A stretch of 64,000 nt of DNA from Cryobacterium sp. CG_9.6 (GCF_029893365.1 NZ_JARXUZ010000001.1:2418001-2482000); one strand, 5' to 3'. Counted from the stretch's first letter, positions 43,195-52,665 are shown. Program-made: numbers and translations. The notes: generated from the letters alone by a model not told the origin.

Positions 43195-44220
43195 CTAGTG
43201 GTCTACGCTCTCGGAAATCTCTTCCTTGAGGGTGTGTCCTCGCCTGCGAGCGTCGGAGCGAGCCTTGATGAGGCTCGCCACCGTTGCCACGGCCATGGAG
43301 CCGATGATCACTCCGAGCGAGGTCCAGGTGCCGATCTCCGGTGCCCATTCCACGCCGTTTCCGCCATTGATGAACGGCACCTCGTTGGTGTGCAGAGCAT
43401 GTAGGACGAGCTTCACACCGATGAAGGCGAGGATGACCGCGATGCCGTACTTGAGATATTCGAGACGTTCGAGCAGACCACCGAGCAGGAAGTACAGCTG
43501 TCGCAAGCCCATGAGCGCAAAGACGTTCGCGGTGAACACAATAAACGGACTTGTCGTGATGCCGAAGATCGCGGGGATGGAGTCGAGCGCGAAGATCAGA
43601 TCTGTGGTGCCGATCGCCAGAAAGACGATGAGCATCGGCGTGAAGACCTTCTTGCCGTCGATGAGCGTGCGCACCTTGGAACCGTCGTATTCGGAGGAGA
43701 TATTGATTCGGCGACGAAGCAGACGAATGAAGCCGTTTTCCTGGTCTTCGTCCTCGTCTTCCGAGTTTATGGCCTGCCTGATAGCGGTGTAGAGCAGGAA
43801 GGCACCGAAAATGTAGAAGATCCAGCTGAAGTTCTCGATGAGCTGGGCCCCGAGCAAAATGAAGATACCGCGCAGCACGAGGGCAATGATAATGCCCACC
43901 ATCAGCACTTCCTGCTGGTACTTTCGCGGCACTGAGAACCGCGCCATGATGATGACGAACACAAAGAGGTTGTCAATACTGAGGCTGTACTCGGTGAGCC
44001 AGCCCGCCAGGAACTGGCCGGCATGTTCGGCGTCGCCGAGAATCAGCATGAGCAGGGCGAAGACGAGGGCGAGACCCACGTAGAACGCCACCCAGAGAGA
44101 CGCTTCCTTCATAGACGGCACGTGCGGCCGCTTGTACACGATGAGCAGGTCGGCCACGATAATAAGCGTGAGCACGATGATCGATCCGATTTCGAACCAC
44201 AGAGGCAGAGCGAGTTCCAA
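43195..44220 (-). CDS. TerC/Alx-family integral membrane protein (probable Mn2+ exporter)
   Basis: The 341-residue TerC protein has about nine membrane segments. Conserved acidic motifs sit in membrane segments: TEYSLSIDNLFVFVIIM, and TTDLIFALDSIPAIFGI, plus GLRQLYFLLGG. A charged cytoplasmic loop (NSEDEDEDQENG) lies in the middle. Alx/TerC/MeeF proteins are linked to manganese export and to metalation of exported enzymes. The TTG at 44220 has AAAGG seven bases upstream. A yybP-ykoY-type riboswitch lies 45 nt upstream, supporting a manganese role. Confidence 0.92.
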   Translation of the reverse strand: MELALPLWFEIGSIIVLTLIIVADLLIVYKRPHVPSMKEASLWVAFYVGLALVFALLMLILGDAEHAGQFLAGWLTEYSLSIDNLFVFVIIMARFSVPRKYQQEVLMVGIIIALVLRGIFILLGAQLIENFSWIFYIFGAFLLYTAIRQAINSEDEDEDQENGFIRLLRRRINISSEYDGSKVRTLIDGKKVFTPMLIVFLAIGTTDLIFALDSIPAIFGITTSPFIVFTANVFALMGLRQLYFLLGGLLERLEYLKYGIAVILAFIGVKLVLHALHTNEVPFINGGNGVEWAPEIGTWTSLGVIIGSMAVATVASLIKARSDARRRGHTLKEEISESVDH

Positions 44221-44264
44221 CAGAGGGCCTTTCAGTATGACGGGGGGCTGCAGGCAGCATGGAA

Positions 44265-44396
44265 CCCGAAAGTCTCTCCCGCGTTGGTCTCCGGGGAGGC
44301 CAACACCACCGCGACCGGGGCTGCGACTTCGGAGCCCGTGTTGACGACCGCGACGTAGAACTCAGAGAGTCCCTAGGGATACTCCCCTTCGCTCGG
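44265..44396 (-). promoter_or_regulatory. yybP-ykoY-type manganese riboswitch upstream of terC
   Basis: On the minus strand the leader shows the hallmark order CGAAGGGGAGTA ... GGTCGTCAACACGG ... GGGAGAGACTTTCGG. The ends (CGAAGG with CTTTCG) can form P1, the local repeat CCCTAGGG follows GGGGAGTA, and GC-rich arms (GGCCTCCCCGGAGACC) form an inner helix. This class senses Mn2+ and is established upstream of TerC/Alx genes. Identification is by eye; a covariance-model search would settle it. Confidence 0.75.
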
Positions 44397-44489
44397 AAAA
44401 TCATACCAGCGCTGCGCTATTTCGACCGACTCTGTGTTCCGACCGACTCAGTGTTCCGGCCGACGCCGTGCGCCGCCCCACCTCGACGG

Positions 44490-45932
44490 TCAGACACCCA
44501 GGGTTGCCTGAAGTCTGCCGGAGCGCACAGCTGCGGCAAAGTTCTCGTAGTCCGTCTCATTCTGATCGGCATATCGTGAGCAGAAATCAGTCACCGATTC
44601 ATCGAATGTGTCGCCCGTGCCGAGGTACGCAGCCAGAGCAACCGGGTCACCGGACCGCGCGTGAGCCCGCGCCAGCGTCCAGCCGCACACACCCGCGTAC
44701 ATCATCATTCCGGGTGGCTTCATATTTTCGACAACCACCGAGCCCTTCATGTCACGAAGTTGTCGCCAATACATAAACCGATTTTCTTGCTGGCCCGGTG
44801 CCCAGCCCAGAAAAATGTCGCTCGCGGCCTGCATCATGCGTTGTCCCTGAACGACGCGCTCCCCCGGTTGGTCATACCGACTCTTCGGGAGATGATCTTC
44901 CAGAACGGATGCCCGCGCCTCCTTCACCTGCAGGAAGAGCGGGTCCTGCTGATCACGACCCTCCAACAGCACTATGAAAGCTCTCGCGCCCACACTCCCC
45001 ACGCCCACGACCTTGCGGGCCACATCCACCACCCGGAAGCGCTCCAGCAGAACACGTCGGTCGTGCTGCAGGGTTGCCAGGTAGGCACGCCACTGCCCGC
45101 GAATAGATTCCTGTAATTCTTCGGCAGACAGGTTGAAGGCACCGATCAAGTCTCTGGCCGGGATGACGATGGGCGGTTGGCTGCGGATGCGGTATTCCCC
45201 ATCAACGAGCTCTCCGAGTTTCGACAGGGCCTGCAGGCTGTCTCGGGTGCGAGCCTTGCTCACCAGGGCCTGGGCATTCTTCTCTGCAGTGCGCGCCGCC
45301 TTCCGCTCCACCTTGTCGGTGTCTTTGCTGCCCGCCAGGTTCTTGAGGGTGGACATGATCGCGTCCTCGGTGAGGTGCGCGTACCACACGTCCATTGTGC
45401 TCATTGCGGCGAAGGTTGTCATGGCTTCACGATAGGCACGCACTGACGCGGTGGTGACGTCCCGAGCCTCGCTTGTGGTGAATCGGTTGTTGCGTGCGGC
45501 AATGGTAAAACTCGTAGCCAGGCGTTTCACGTCGTATTCGAACGGGCCGGGTAGCGTCTTGTCAAAGTCGTTGAGGTCGAACAGGAGGGTGCGCTCGGGA
45601 GACGCAAAAAGGCCAAAATTCGACAGGTGAGCATCCCCGCACAGCTGCACCGTGAGTCCGGCTCGTGGCGTGTCTTTCAGGTCGGCGGCCATTATTTTGG
45701 CAGCGCCGCGATAAAAGGTGAACGGCGACACGAGCATTCGACCGTGACGAACCGGCACGAGATCGGCATCCCTCGTGAGGTTCTGCTCTTCGAGCAGCGT
45801 CACGGGGTCGGGGCGGTCGACGGCAGGTGACCAGCCCGTGTGGCTGGAACGTGGTGCCGACTCGCGCGCCCGCTGGCCGTTGGCCGTGCGCTCCGGGACA
45901 CTCAGGTGAACCAAGGACTTCTCTTCAGCCAT
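44490..45932 (-). CDS. DUF2252 family protein
   Basis: The ~480-residue protein matches actinobacterial DUF2252: MLVSPFTFYRGAAKIMAADL, LCGDAHLSNFGLFASPERTLLFDLNDFDKTLPGPFEYDVKRLATS (kinase-like H-x-N and D-x-N-D-F-D residues) and VVGVGSVGARAFIVLLEG ... LFLQVKEARASVLE. The fold is thought to resemble aminoglycoside phosphotransferase/lipopolysaccharide kinases, but no substrate is known. ATG at 45932 (AAAGGA eight bases upstream) is preferred to 45941. It is separated from terC by the 270-bp riboswitch region. Confidence 0.9.
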   Translation of the reverse strand: MAEEKSLVHLSVPERTANGQRARESAPRSSHTGWSPAVDRPDPVTLLEEQNLTRDADLVPVRHGRMLVSPFTFYRGAAKIMAADLKDTPRAGLTVQLCGDAHLSNFGLFASPERTLLFDLNDFDKTLPGPFEYDVKRLATSFTIAARNNRFTTSEARDVTTASVRAYREAMTTFAAMSTMDVWYAHLTEDAIMSTLKNLAGSKDTDKVERKAARTAEKNAQALVSKARTRDSLQALSKLGELVDGEYRIRSQPPIVIPARDLIGAFNLSAEELQESIRGQWRAYLATLQHDRRVLLERFRVVDVARKVVGVGSVGARAFIVLLEGRDQQDPLFLQVKEARASVLEDHLPKSRYDQPGERVVQGQRMMQAASDIFLGWAPGQQENRFMYWRQLRDMKGSVVVENMKPPGMMMYAGVCGWTLARAHARSGDPVALAAYLGTGDTFDESVTDFCSRYADQNETDYENFAAAVRSGRLQATLGV

Positions 45933-46125
45933 TCGGGGCATCCTTTTCTCTGTGTGCTGCTACGTTCGCCCCACATCGGCCAGGTGTCAATGGCCAGCTA
46001 TTCCCCGTGAGCAATCGAAACCGTGAATGGGAAACCGGGGCAGAATGGCACCGGTCTCGGTCTCCGCACGGGTCCAACCACCATGGCCTGACCGGTGACC
46101 GGCATCTCAGGGAGGGTTGCGCCAC

Positions 46126-46791
46126 ATGTTGCAGACAGTGGGACAGCTGGTCCCGATTGCGCTCGCGGTGGCACTCAGCTCCGTGCCCATCATGGCCACG
46201 GTCCTCATCCTGCTCTCTCCCAACCGCAACCGCTCATCGGTGCCGTTCCTCATCGGCTGGGTTGTGGGGATCGGAGTCATGGCCGGGGTTTTTGCGGCGA
46301 GCGCGCTCGCCCTTCCCCAGGTCGGTGATGATCGGTTCCCGTGGGCCATCAGTCTGGGTCAGATCGTTGTGGGCTTAGCGCTGGTGGTGCTGGCAATCAT
46401 CGGCTGGAGTCGAACCACCCAGCACCCGACAACGGGGATGCCTCGGTGGTTGCGGGCCGTTGGATCCTTTGGACCGTGGTCCTCGTTCGGACTCGGTATG
46501 GGACTGAACCTGCGGCCCAAGGCCCTGCTGCTCAGCGCCGCCGCCGGGCTGTCGATTCGGCTCGGGTCGCTCACGGTCGAGTCGACCGTCATTCTGCTCG
46601 TCTGCTTTGCTCTTCTCGCCTCGGCGACAGTGTCGGTGCCCATCATCGTGGCGCTGGCTGCTCCCGACCGTGCCAATAAATGGTTGGGCAAAACCGAAGC
46701 ATGGATCAGCCGCTACAACCACCTGGTCACCAACGGCATGATGTTCCTGATCGGCGTCGTCATTCTCGTGAACGGTCTCCTCCTGCTCTGA
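46126..46791 (+). CDS. GAP-family membrane protein
   Basis: The 221-residue protein has six probable membrane segments and matches the GAP/Sap (sulfolipid-1-addressing-like) family of actinobacteria (VPIALAVALSSVPIMATVLILLSPNRNRSSVPFLIGWVVGIG ... GLNLRPKALLLSAAAGLSI). Members are LysE-like proteins tied to glycolipid export in mycobacteria; the substrate here is unknown. ATG 46126 is chosen because GGGAGGG lies nine bases upstream; the in-frame TTG at 46117 abuts that site. It is divergent from DUF2252 across 193 bp and convergent with the MFS gene. Confidence 0.8.
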   Translation: MLQTVGQLVPIALAVALSSVPIMATVLILLSPNRNRSSVPFLIGWVVGIGVMAGVFAASALALPQVGDDRFPWAISLGQIVVGLALVVLAIIGWSRTTQHPTTGMPRWLRAVGSFGPWSSFGLGMGLNLRPKALLLSAAAGLSIRLGSLTVESTVILLVCFALLASATVSVPIIVALAAPDRANKWLGKTEAWISRYNHLVTNGMMFLIGVVILVNGLLLL

Positions 46792-46813
46792 GCATCTCTT
46801 ACTGCTCCGAGCA

Positions 46814-48445
46814 TCACTGCAGGTCGTCGGAGGCGGAGTTCACCGTTTTCTTGCGCCGACTGCCGACCTTCTCCGTGGGGATGTTCTTCGAAAACAGCAG
46901 GGCAATCACCGAGAATATGATGAGGGCAAAGAACGACAGGCGCAGGGAATTAACCTGAGATTCGCCGTAAATCGAGGCCAGTTGAGCGCTCTCGGTGCTC
47001 GAGAGTCCCGCATCCGTTGCGATGCCCTCGATGCTCGACAGTGGCACGATGGCGACGCCGGACTCTGTGGCGGTCGTGACCGCGGATTTCGTGGAGGCTG
47101 AGAGGGAGCTGGCGTTAACGGCTCCCACAAATGATGTCGCGAGGGATGCGATCAGTACCGAGCCGATGAGTGCGGTACCGAGAGAGGATCCCAAGTTCTG
47201 AAACACGCCCTGTAAACCGCCGGCTTCGCTCGTTTCCTTCTCGTCCACGCTGGACATGTTCACGTTGCCGAGTTGAGAGGCCAGAAGCCCGAGGGCAGCG
47301 CCGGCCGTGAACATCCCCACGGCAAAAACTGTGCTTTTCAGATCGACGGACACCGACCCCAACAGGCACACTGCGCTCGCAACGAGAATGAGCTGCCCCA
47401 CCCGCACGATCCGACGAGGTGACCAGATGGCCGACAACCGGGTTCCCACCACGGAGAAAAGGATGAGCGCAATTGAGAGCGGAAAGATCCTGAGGCCCGT
47501 TTCGAGCGCGTTGAACCCGAGGGTCATCTGCAAATAGATCGGAATCATGAAAAAGACGCCGGCCGTAAATGCGTACTGTGCCCCGAGCACCAGCAGTCCC
47601 GCGCGCAGCTGCGGAATGGCGAAGAGATCGGTGCGGAGAAGTGGTGCGCGACCGGCGGAAACGAGCGCGTTTTGCCGAACCATGAACCACCAGATCAGCG
47701 CAGCACCCGACAGGATCAAGTAGGGCACAAGCGACAATCCGAGGGGCTCGATCGGTCGACCATTGATCTCGGGTGACTGATACGGCAGAATCCAGCCCCA
47801 GGTTTTGCTCTGCAGCATCCCCAAGACCACCAGCACCAGCCCAGCGGCTGAGAGCACGACGCTGAACACATCGATGCGAATTTTCTGCGGGGTGCTGGAA
47901 TCACTGATGAGTCTGGCGAGCAGGATCACGACGAGCATAATGACGACCTCACCGGCAAAGACCGGTCGCCAGCTGAGATAGGTTGTGACGTACCCACCGA
48001 TGAGGGGGCCGGCGGCGACAGCCGCACCGGAGATTGCGCCAATGATCGCGTAGGCGATGACTCTGTCCTTTCCCAGATAGTTCTCGGCAACGAGGGCCGC
48101 GATTGCGGGGATGACGAGCACGGCTCCCAGCCCCTCAATCACCGACCAGCCGAGGAACAACGTCGCAAAATTGGGGCTGAACGCGGTGAGCAGCGAGCCA
48201 CACGCGTAGACGATCGCGCCGATCATGAAGGCACGACGCCGACCCCAGACATCGCCGAGTTTGGCACCGAGAAGCATCACGGCCGCCATGGTGAGGGTGT
48301 AAAACGTGATGGCACCCTGCATGGCGGCAACCGTCGTATCAAGGTCACGGACGACCGTCGAGATTGACACATTCATCACGGTGCTATCGAGCACCATCAC
48401 GAACTGGGCGGAGCCGAGGATGGTGACGGCGGTCCATTTCTTCAT
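46814..48445 (-). CDS. MFS transporter, DHA2 (EmrB/QacA) family
   Basis: This ~543-residue drug:H+ antiporter-type protein has 14 probable membrane segments. The motif A region LGAKLGDVWGRRRAFMIGA, motif D1 region MVLDSTVMNVSI near the first segment, and motif C-like GAISGAAVAAGPLIGGYV are present. A Ser/Thr-rich extracellular loop (SSLSASTKSAVTTATESG) lies before the last segment. ATG 48445 (MKKWTAV) is the likely start; upstream open frame lacks the family pattern. The substrate is unknown and no adjacent regulator is seen. Confidence 0.9.
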   Translation of the reverse strand: MKKWTAVTILGSAQFVMVLDSTVMNVSISTVVRDLDTTVAAMQGAITFYTLTMAAVMLLGAKLGDVWGRRRAFMIGAIVYACGSLLTAFSPNFATLFLGWSVIEGLGAVLVIPAIAALVAENYLGKDRVIAYAIIGAISGAAVAAGPLIGGYVTTYLSWRPVFAGEVVIMLVVILLARLISDSSTPQKIRIDVFSVVLSAAGLVLVVLGMLQSKTWGWILPYQSPEINGRPIEPLGLSLVPYLILSGAALIWWFMVRQNALVSAGRAPLLRTDLFAIPQLRAGLLVLGAQYAFTAGVFFMIPIYLQMTLGFNALETGLRIFPLSIALILFSVVGTRLSAIWSPRRIVRVGQLILVASAVCLLGSVSVDLKSTVFAVGMFTAGAALGLLASQLGNVNMSSVDEKETSEAGGLQGVFQNLGSSLGTALIGSVLIASLATSFVGAVNASSLSASTKSAVTTATESGVAIVPLSSIEGIATDAGLSSTESAQLASIYGESQVNSLRLSFFALIIFSVIALLFSKNIPTEKVGSRRKKTVNSASDDLQ

Positions 48446-48572
48446 GACTGCACGCAATCTGGCGCAAACGCCACTCGGTGGCACGTTGATGGGGAGCTAT
48501 GCAAGGCCGCTGTTTGAGGTGAGTATGGCACCGAGATGAATCGGGCGTAAGGGATCAACGAGAGGATCCACC

Positions 48573-49736
48573 ATGACGGCTGCCATACCCGATGACCTCA
48601 GTCCTGCACTGAGACGGTTTCCGCGAGGAACCATCATTCTCGTCAGCCTCGCAGCCGCGACGGTGACAGCCGTCGGAATCAGCGGCATCCGAGGCATTTT
48701 GGCGCCGGTACTTTTCACTCTCGTCTTAGCCATCTGCGCACATCCCGTGCGCACGATGCTCGAAGCGCGCGGTGTCCCCCACGGCCTTGCCACCGGGTCG
48801 GTGATTCTGGTCGTGTTTCTCCTGCTCGCCGGATTCACGTACACGGTGATCATCGCCTTCGCCCAGTTCGCCTCCATGCTGCCGCAGTTTTCGACCCAGC
48901 TCGCCGACATCGGAGCGAACATAGCGGATGCGCTGAGCAAACTCGGAATCGATCAGGCCCAGATTCAGGCACTCACAGCCAGCTTCACACCCGGCAGCAT
49001 CCTCAGTTTCTTCTCGGGAGTGCTCGGCAGCGTGGCCGGCATCACCGGATCCCTGGTGATCGTGCTCACCATGCTCATTCTGATGTCGGCCGACGGCCTT
49101 TACGTGCCCACCATTTTGCGACAACTGGAACCGCGAGTCCCCAACGTTGTGTCCGCGCTGAGTAATTTTGCGCGTCAGGTGCGCCGGTACATGGTGGTCA
49201 CCACCGTGCTCGGCATCGCTCAGGGTGTGCTCAACACGATTGCTCTGCTCATCCTGCAGGTACCGGCTGCGCTACTCTGGGGCCTGCTCGCGTTTCTTTG
49301 CAGCTTCATCCCCAACATCGGCTACTTCTTTGCGATTATTCCACCCGTGGTCTTCGGCTTTCTCGTTGGCGGGTGGCCCACGGCCATTGCCGTGATCGTC
49401 GTCTATAGCGTGATCAATGCGGTCGTCCAGTCCGTTGTTCAGCCCCGAGTGGTCGGGAATACCGTGGCCCTCAGCCAAACGCTCACCTTCTTCTCGGTAC
49501 TGTTCTGGGCCGTCATCATTGGACCCATCGGTGCCATCATCGCCATTCCGCTCACCCTTCTGGCGCGGGCAATTCTGATCGATGCCGATCCGGACACCTG
49601 GTGGTGGCGCCCCGCGCTCGGCGACACATCCGTGACGCGGCAACTGCTCAAGGCCAACGATGCCATCACCAAGCAGACGCGGGTGGACAAGCGTGCCAGC
49701 CAACGGCCGGCGGCGAGGAACACCCCCGACGACTGA
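48573..49736 (+). CDS. AI-2E / PerM family membrane protein
   Basis: The 387-residue AI-2E-family protein has about eight membrane segments, with the long extramembrane helix region at ~95-150 and the conserved block LLWGLLAFLCSFIPNIGYFFAIIPPVVFGFLVGGWPTAI followed by QSVVQPRVVGNTVALSQTLTFFSVLFW. Some members export AI-2, others are Na+/H+ antiporters, so the substrate is open. AGGATCCACC precedes the ATG. It is divergent from the MFS gene by 127 bp. The last ~45 residues are polar and disordered. Confidence 0.9.
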   Translation: MTAAIPDDLSPALRRFPRGTIILVSLAAATVTAVGISGIRGILAPVLFTLVLAICAHPVRTMLEARGVPHGLATGSVILVVFLLLAGFTYTVIIAFAQFASMLPQFSTQLADIGANIADALSKLGIDQAQIQALTASFTPGSILSFFSGVLGSVAGITGSLVIVLTMLILMSADGLYVPTILRQLEPRVPNVVSALSNFARQVRRYMVVTTVLGIAQGVLNTIALLILQVPAALLWGLLAFLCSFIPNIGYFFAIIPPVVFGFLVGGWPTAIAVIVVYSVINAVVQSVVQPRVVGNTVALSQTLTFFSVLFWAVIIGPIGAIIAIPLTLLARAILIDADPDTWWWRPALGDTSVTRQLLKANDAITKQTRVDKRASQRPAARNTPDD

Positions 49737-49795
49737 CTGCACGGGCGGGGCCGAACTGGTACCCCGAGCAGGTGGGATGGCCTAGCGTTTAAGGT

Positions 49796-50977
49796 ATGAC
49801 GAGGCTTTCTTCCCTGCCTGACGCCGACCTCGTAATTATCGGGGCCGGAGCTGCCGGACTTTCCCTTGCGGCTCGACTCGCACGCTCCCACTCACACCTG
49901 CAGGTCGACGTGATTGAGCCGCGTCTGACGTACACCGACGATCGCAGCTGGTGCTTCTGGCGGCCACCGCACCATGATCTGTCCGATCTGGTTGCGCACA
50001 GCTGGGATGGCTGGCGTTTCTCGGGCGAAACCGGTCCGGCGCGCCACCACCGGGTGGCGGGCCTGCGCTACCAGTATGTGCGCGGCATCGATTTCTATAC
50101 CCGTGCGCTTGAGCGCATCGACGGGGCCGACAACATCCGCTTGCACAGCGGTCTTCAGGCCACCGAACTCACCCCACTCGGAACCGGGACCGATGCGCTC
50201 GTGAGCGTGGAGACCGAGCGCGGAACCATTCGGGCTCGACACGTGATTGATACTCGCCCCCGCGCCCTGCCGGCAATGCTGTATCAAAGCTTCACCGGGG
50301 TGGAGATCGAAAGCGCTCGGGCGCTCCCCTTTGACGTGAACGAGGTGGGACTGATGGACTCCATGGCAACGGATGAAGGCGGTATGCACTTTCGCTACAC
50401 GCTTCCGCTCAGCCCCACCCGCGCCCTTGTGGAGTGGACGCGCTTCAGCACCACGCCCGTGCCGGCCGCTATCCTCACCGCCGAACTAGAGGCCGAACTC
50501 AACCGGCTGGGCCTTGGCGATGCTCGGGTGATTCGTCGCGAGGGAGGCATTCTTCCCATGGGTGCGATTGGGGCATTGCCTGTCTCGCCGCCGGGCGTTG
50601 TCTTCGCCGGTAATTCGGGAGGAGCTTTACGACCGGCATCCGGCTATGCCTTCCTCCGAATCCAGGCCTGGGCGCGTGCCTGTGCTGCCGCTCTCGATGA
50701 AGGCGGACCGGCTATCGGCCATCCGACCGAACCCTGGCTGAGGCGGTCGCTTGACCGCATATTTTTGCAAGCGGTGCGAGCGAACCCCGAACGAACTCCG
50801 GAATACTTTCTGGCACTCGCCACCGGGGTTCCGCCCGCCGGTCTCGTGCGCTTTCTGAGCGACGCCGCTCGACTTACCGACTACGCGCGCCTCATTATCA
50901 GCCTGCCGAAAATACCCTTCCTGCGCCAGGTGGTTCCGCAGCCGCCCTCGGTACAGCCCGTTGCGGTGCCGGCATGA
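49796..50977 (+). CDS. crtY: Lycopene cyclase (CrtY/CrtL type)
   Basis: The 393-residue FAD-dependent lycopene beta-cyclase has the dinucleotide motif DLVIIGAGAAGLSLAARLA (~10-28), conserved DDRSWCFWRPP near 43-53, LPFDVNEVGLMDS ... MHFRYTLPLSPTRALVEWTRFS at ~180-215, and GGILPMGAIGALPVSPPGVVFAGNSGGALRPASGYAFLRI at ~241-280. It converts lycopene to beta-carotene. AAGG sits only one base before the ATG, so a leaderless transcript is possible. It overlaps blh by 4 nt; no crtE, crtB or crtI is in the window. Confidence 0.92.
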   Translation: MTRLSSLPDADLVIIGAGAAGLSLAARLARSHSHLQVDVIEPRLTYTDDRSWCFWRPPHHDLSDLVAHSWDGWRFSGETGPARHHRVAGLRYQYVRGIDFYTRALERIDGADNIRLHSGLQATELTPLGTGTDALVSVETERGTIRARHVIDTRPRALPAMLYQSFTGVEIESARALPFDVNEVGLMDSMATDEGGMHFRYTLPLSPTRALVEWTRFSTTPVPAAILTAELEAELNRLGLGDARVIRREGGILPMGAIGALPVSPPGVVFAGNSGGALRPASGYAFLRIQAWARACAAALDEGGPAIGHPTEPWLRRSLDRIFLQAVRANPERTPEYFLALATGVPPAGLVRFLSDAARLTDYARLIISLPKIPFLRQVVPQPPSVQPVAVPA

Positions 50978-51906
50978 GCCGCCTCATCGAGGGCCCGGCC
51001 GTGCGGGTGCGCCCCTCCTTCGAGACGATCCTGTTCTCGGCAGTTGCGATCGTGGCTCTGCTCAGCTTTGCTCTGCAGCTCCCTTCCCCGCCGCTGCCGG
51101 TTCAGGCCGCGGTGCTCGGCGTGCTGGTCGCCACCCTCGGTGTGCCTCACGGCGCGCTGGATCCGCTCATCGCTCGTCGAACCGGGCTGTGGCGCAGTCC
51201 GCTGGGCTTTGCGGGTTTCAACCTCGGTTACATCGGAATTGTTGCCCTCGTGGTGGGCGTCTGGCTCGTCGCGCCGGTCGCGAGCCTGATTGGGTTTCTG
51301 GTAATCTCCGGCATCCACTTCGGTGCCGATTGGAATGTGGGACGCAGCGTCGTGGTGCGCTCTCTCACCGGAATCGGCCTGCTGACACTGCCGGCCTTTT
51401 CGCACTACGACATGGTCGCGGGTATCTATCAAACCCTGGCCGGCGACGGGGGCATTGTCGTGGCCGATGTGCAGGCGTGGCTCGGGCCGATCGCACTGGG
51501 TGCCATGCTGCTCGGCGCACTACTGGCGCTCCGACGCCGACCCACGGATTCCCTTGAGATTGTGCTCGCCGGTGCTCTTGCGCTGGTGGCTCCCCCGCTC
51601 GTATTTTTTGCGCTGTACTTTTGCGCCCTGCACAGTGCGCGGCATCTGCGCCATGGATTCGCCGAGGAACGCGGCAGCGGGAGGATCGCAGTGACCATCA
51701 TGGTGATTTATACCGTGGTCCCGATCATTGCCGTGGCAATTTTGACGGCACTTTTCGCCGGCGATTTTGCGCCAGGAGGGTCACTGTCGAGCGACTGGAT
51801 CATTCGCCTCGTCTTTATCGGACTCGCCGCCCTGACCGTGCCGCATATGAGTGTGATTACCGTTGCTGCGATCCGTGCGCGTCGGGCACGTCCAAAAATT
51901 CTTTAA
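50974..51906 (+). CDS. blh: Beta-carotene 15,15'-dioxygenase, Brp/Blh family
   Basis: The 310-residue integral membrane oxygenase has about eight membrane segments. The iron-binding His positions of the family are seen in GVPHGALDPLI, GIHFGADW, CALHSARHLRHG and TVPHMSVI. It cleaves beta-carotene to two retinal molecules. The ATGA overlap with crtY shows a dedicated carotene-to-retinal unit. No rhodopsin gene is in the window. Retinal is the usual product for microbial rhodopsins, so one is expected elsewhere. Confidence 0.92.
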   Translation: MSRLIEGPAVRVRPSFETILFSAVAIVALLSFALQLPSPPLPVQAAVLGVLVATLGVPHGALDPLIARRTGLWRSPLGFAGFNLGYIGIVALVVGVWLVAPVASLIGFLVISGIHFGADWNVGRSVVVRSLTGIGLLTLPAFSHYDMVAGIYQTLAGDGGIVVADVQAWLGPIALGAMLLGALLALRRRPTDSLEIVLAGALALVAPPLVFFALYFCALHSARHLRHGFAEERGSGRIAVTIMVIYTVVPIIAVAILTALFAGDFAPGGSLSSDWIIRLVFIGLAALTVPHMSVITVAAIRARRARPKIL

Positions 51907-51993
51907 CCAGAGTGTATCCAATCGTGCCTCAGAACGGGAAGGGTAACTACGACTACCTATCGCCCACTGAGGGCCACAAAGAGGAGTTCCACT

Positions 51994-52605
51994 ATGAAGA
52001 AGCAACTCATCGTCTCCCTGCTCGCTGCGGGAGCACTCGTTCTCGCATCCGCAGCCCCGGCATCCGCTAACGGTGCCGGTCAGAACGGTCCAGACTCTCC
52101 CCCCACGGGGTCGATCGTGGATGTGGCCGTCGCCGCTTCAGGCGGTGGCACGCCGGATAACAACCCGGGCGACTACGACATCTTGGTGCAGGCCGTGATC
52201 GCTACGGGATTGGCACCGGTTCTGGCCGACGAGAACAGCGAATTCACCGTCTTCGCACCCACTGATCGGGCCTTCGCGCTTTTGGTGAAGGACCTCACTG
52301 GCGAGGCACCCACGAGCGAGGCCGATGCGCTGAACACCATCACGACCGCTCTCTCGGTGGAGCAGATCACGAACGTGCTTCTGTACCACGTGGTGCCGGA
52401 CAGCGCGCTGAGCTCTCGCTCCGTGCTCCTGTCACGCACACTCACGATGGCCAACGGCGGAATTGTTCAGCCGCGCGGCGTGAACCTCGTCGACGAGAAC
52501 TCTGCATTTGCTAACCCGCGCCTCGTGCCGTCCGCACTCAACATTCCGGCCACCAACGGCATCATCCACACCGTCAACCGGGTTCTGGTGCCCGCCGTTC
52601 TCTAG
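51994..52605 (+). CDS. Secreted fasciclin-domain protein
   Basis: The 203-residue protein has a clear signal peptide (MKKQLIVSLLAAGALVLASA; cleavage near APASA-NG) and one FAS1 domain: NPGDYDILVQAVIATGLAPVLADENSEFTVFAPTDRAF (H1 box), LLYHVVPDSALSSRSVLL and the H2-like ATNGIIHTVNRVLVPAVL. FAS1 proteins act in adhesion or ligand binding at the cell surface. AAGAGGAG precedes the ATG. It lies 87 bp after blh on the same strand and is closed by a strong terminator. Confidence 0.94.
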   Translation: MKKQLIVSLLAAGALVLASAAPASANGAGQNGPDSPPTGSIVDVAVAASGGGTPDNNPGDYDILVQAVIATGLAPVLADENSEFTVFAPTDRAFALLVKDLTGEAPTSEADALNTITTALSVEQITNVLLYHVVPDSALSSRSVLLSRTLTMANGGIVQPRGVNLVDENSAFANPRLVPSALNIPATNGIIHTVNRVLVPAVL

Positions 52606-52622
52606 TCAGGCTGGTTACACAG

Positions 52623-52665
52623 ACAGGTCCGGCCCACCGTATTCGATACGGCGGGCCGGACCTGT
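52623..52665 (+). terminator. Strong hairpin terminator after the fasciclin gene
   Basis: A 19-bp near-perfect stem (ACAGGTCCGGCCC A CCGTA / TACGG C GGGCCGGACCTGT, one A-C mismatch) with loop TTCGA begins 18 bp after the stop. GTGTGTGT rather than a U-run follows, as is common in high-GC actinobacteria. Confidence 0.8.
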
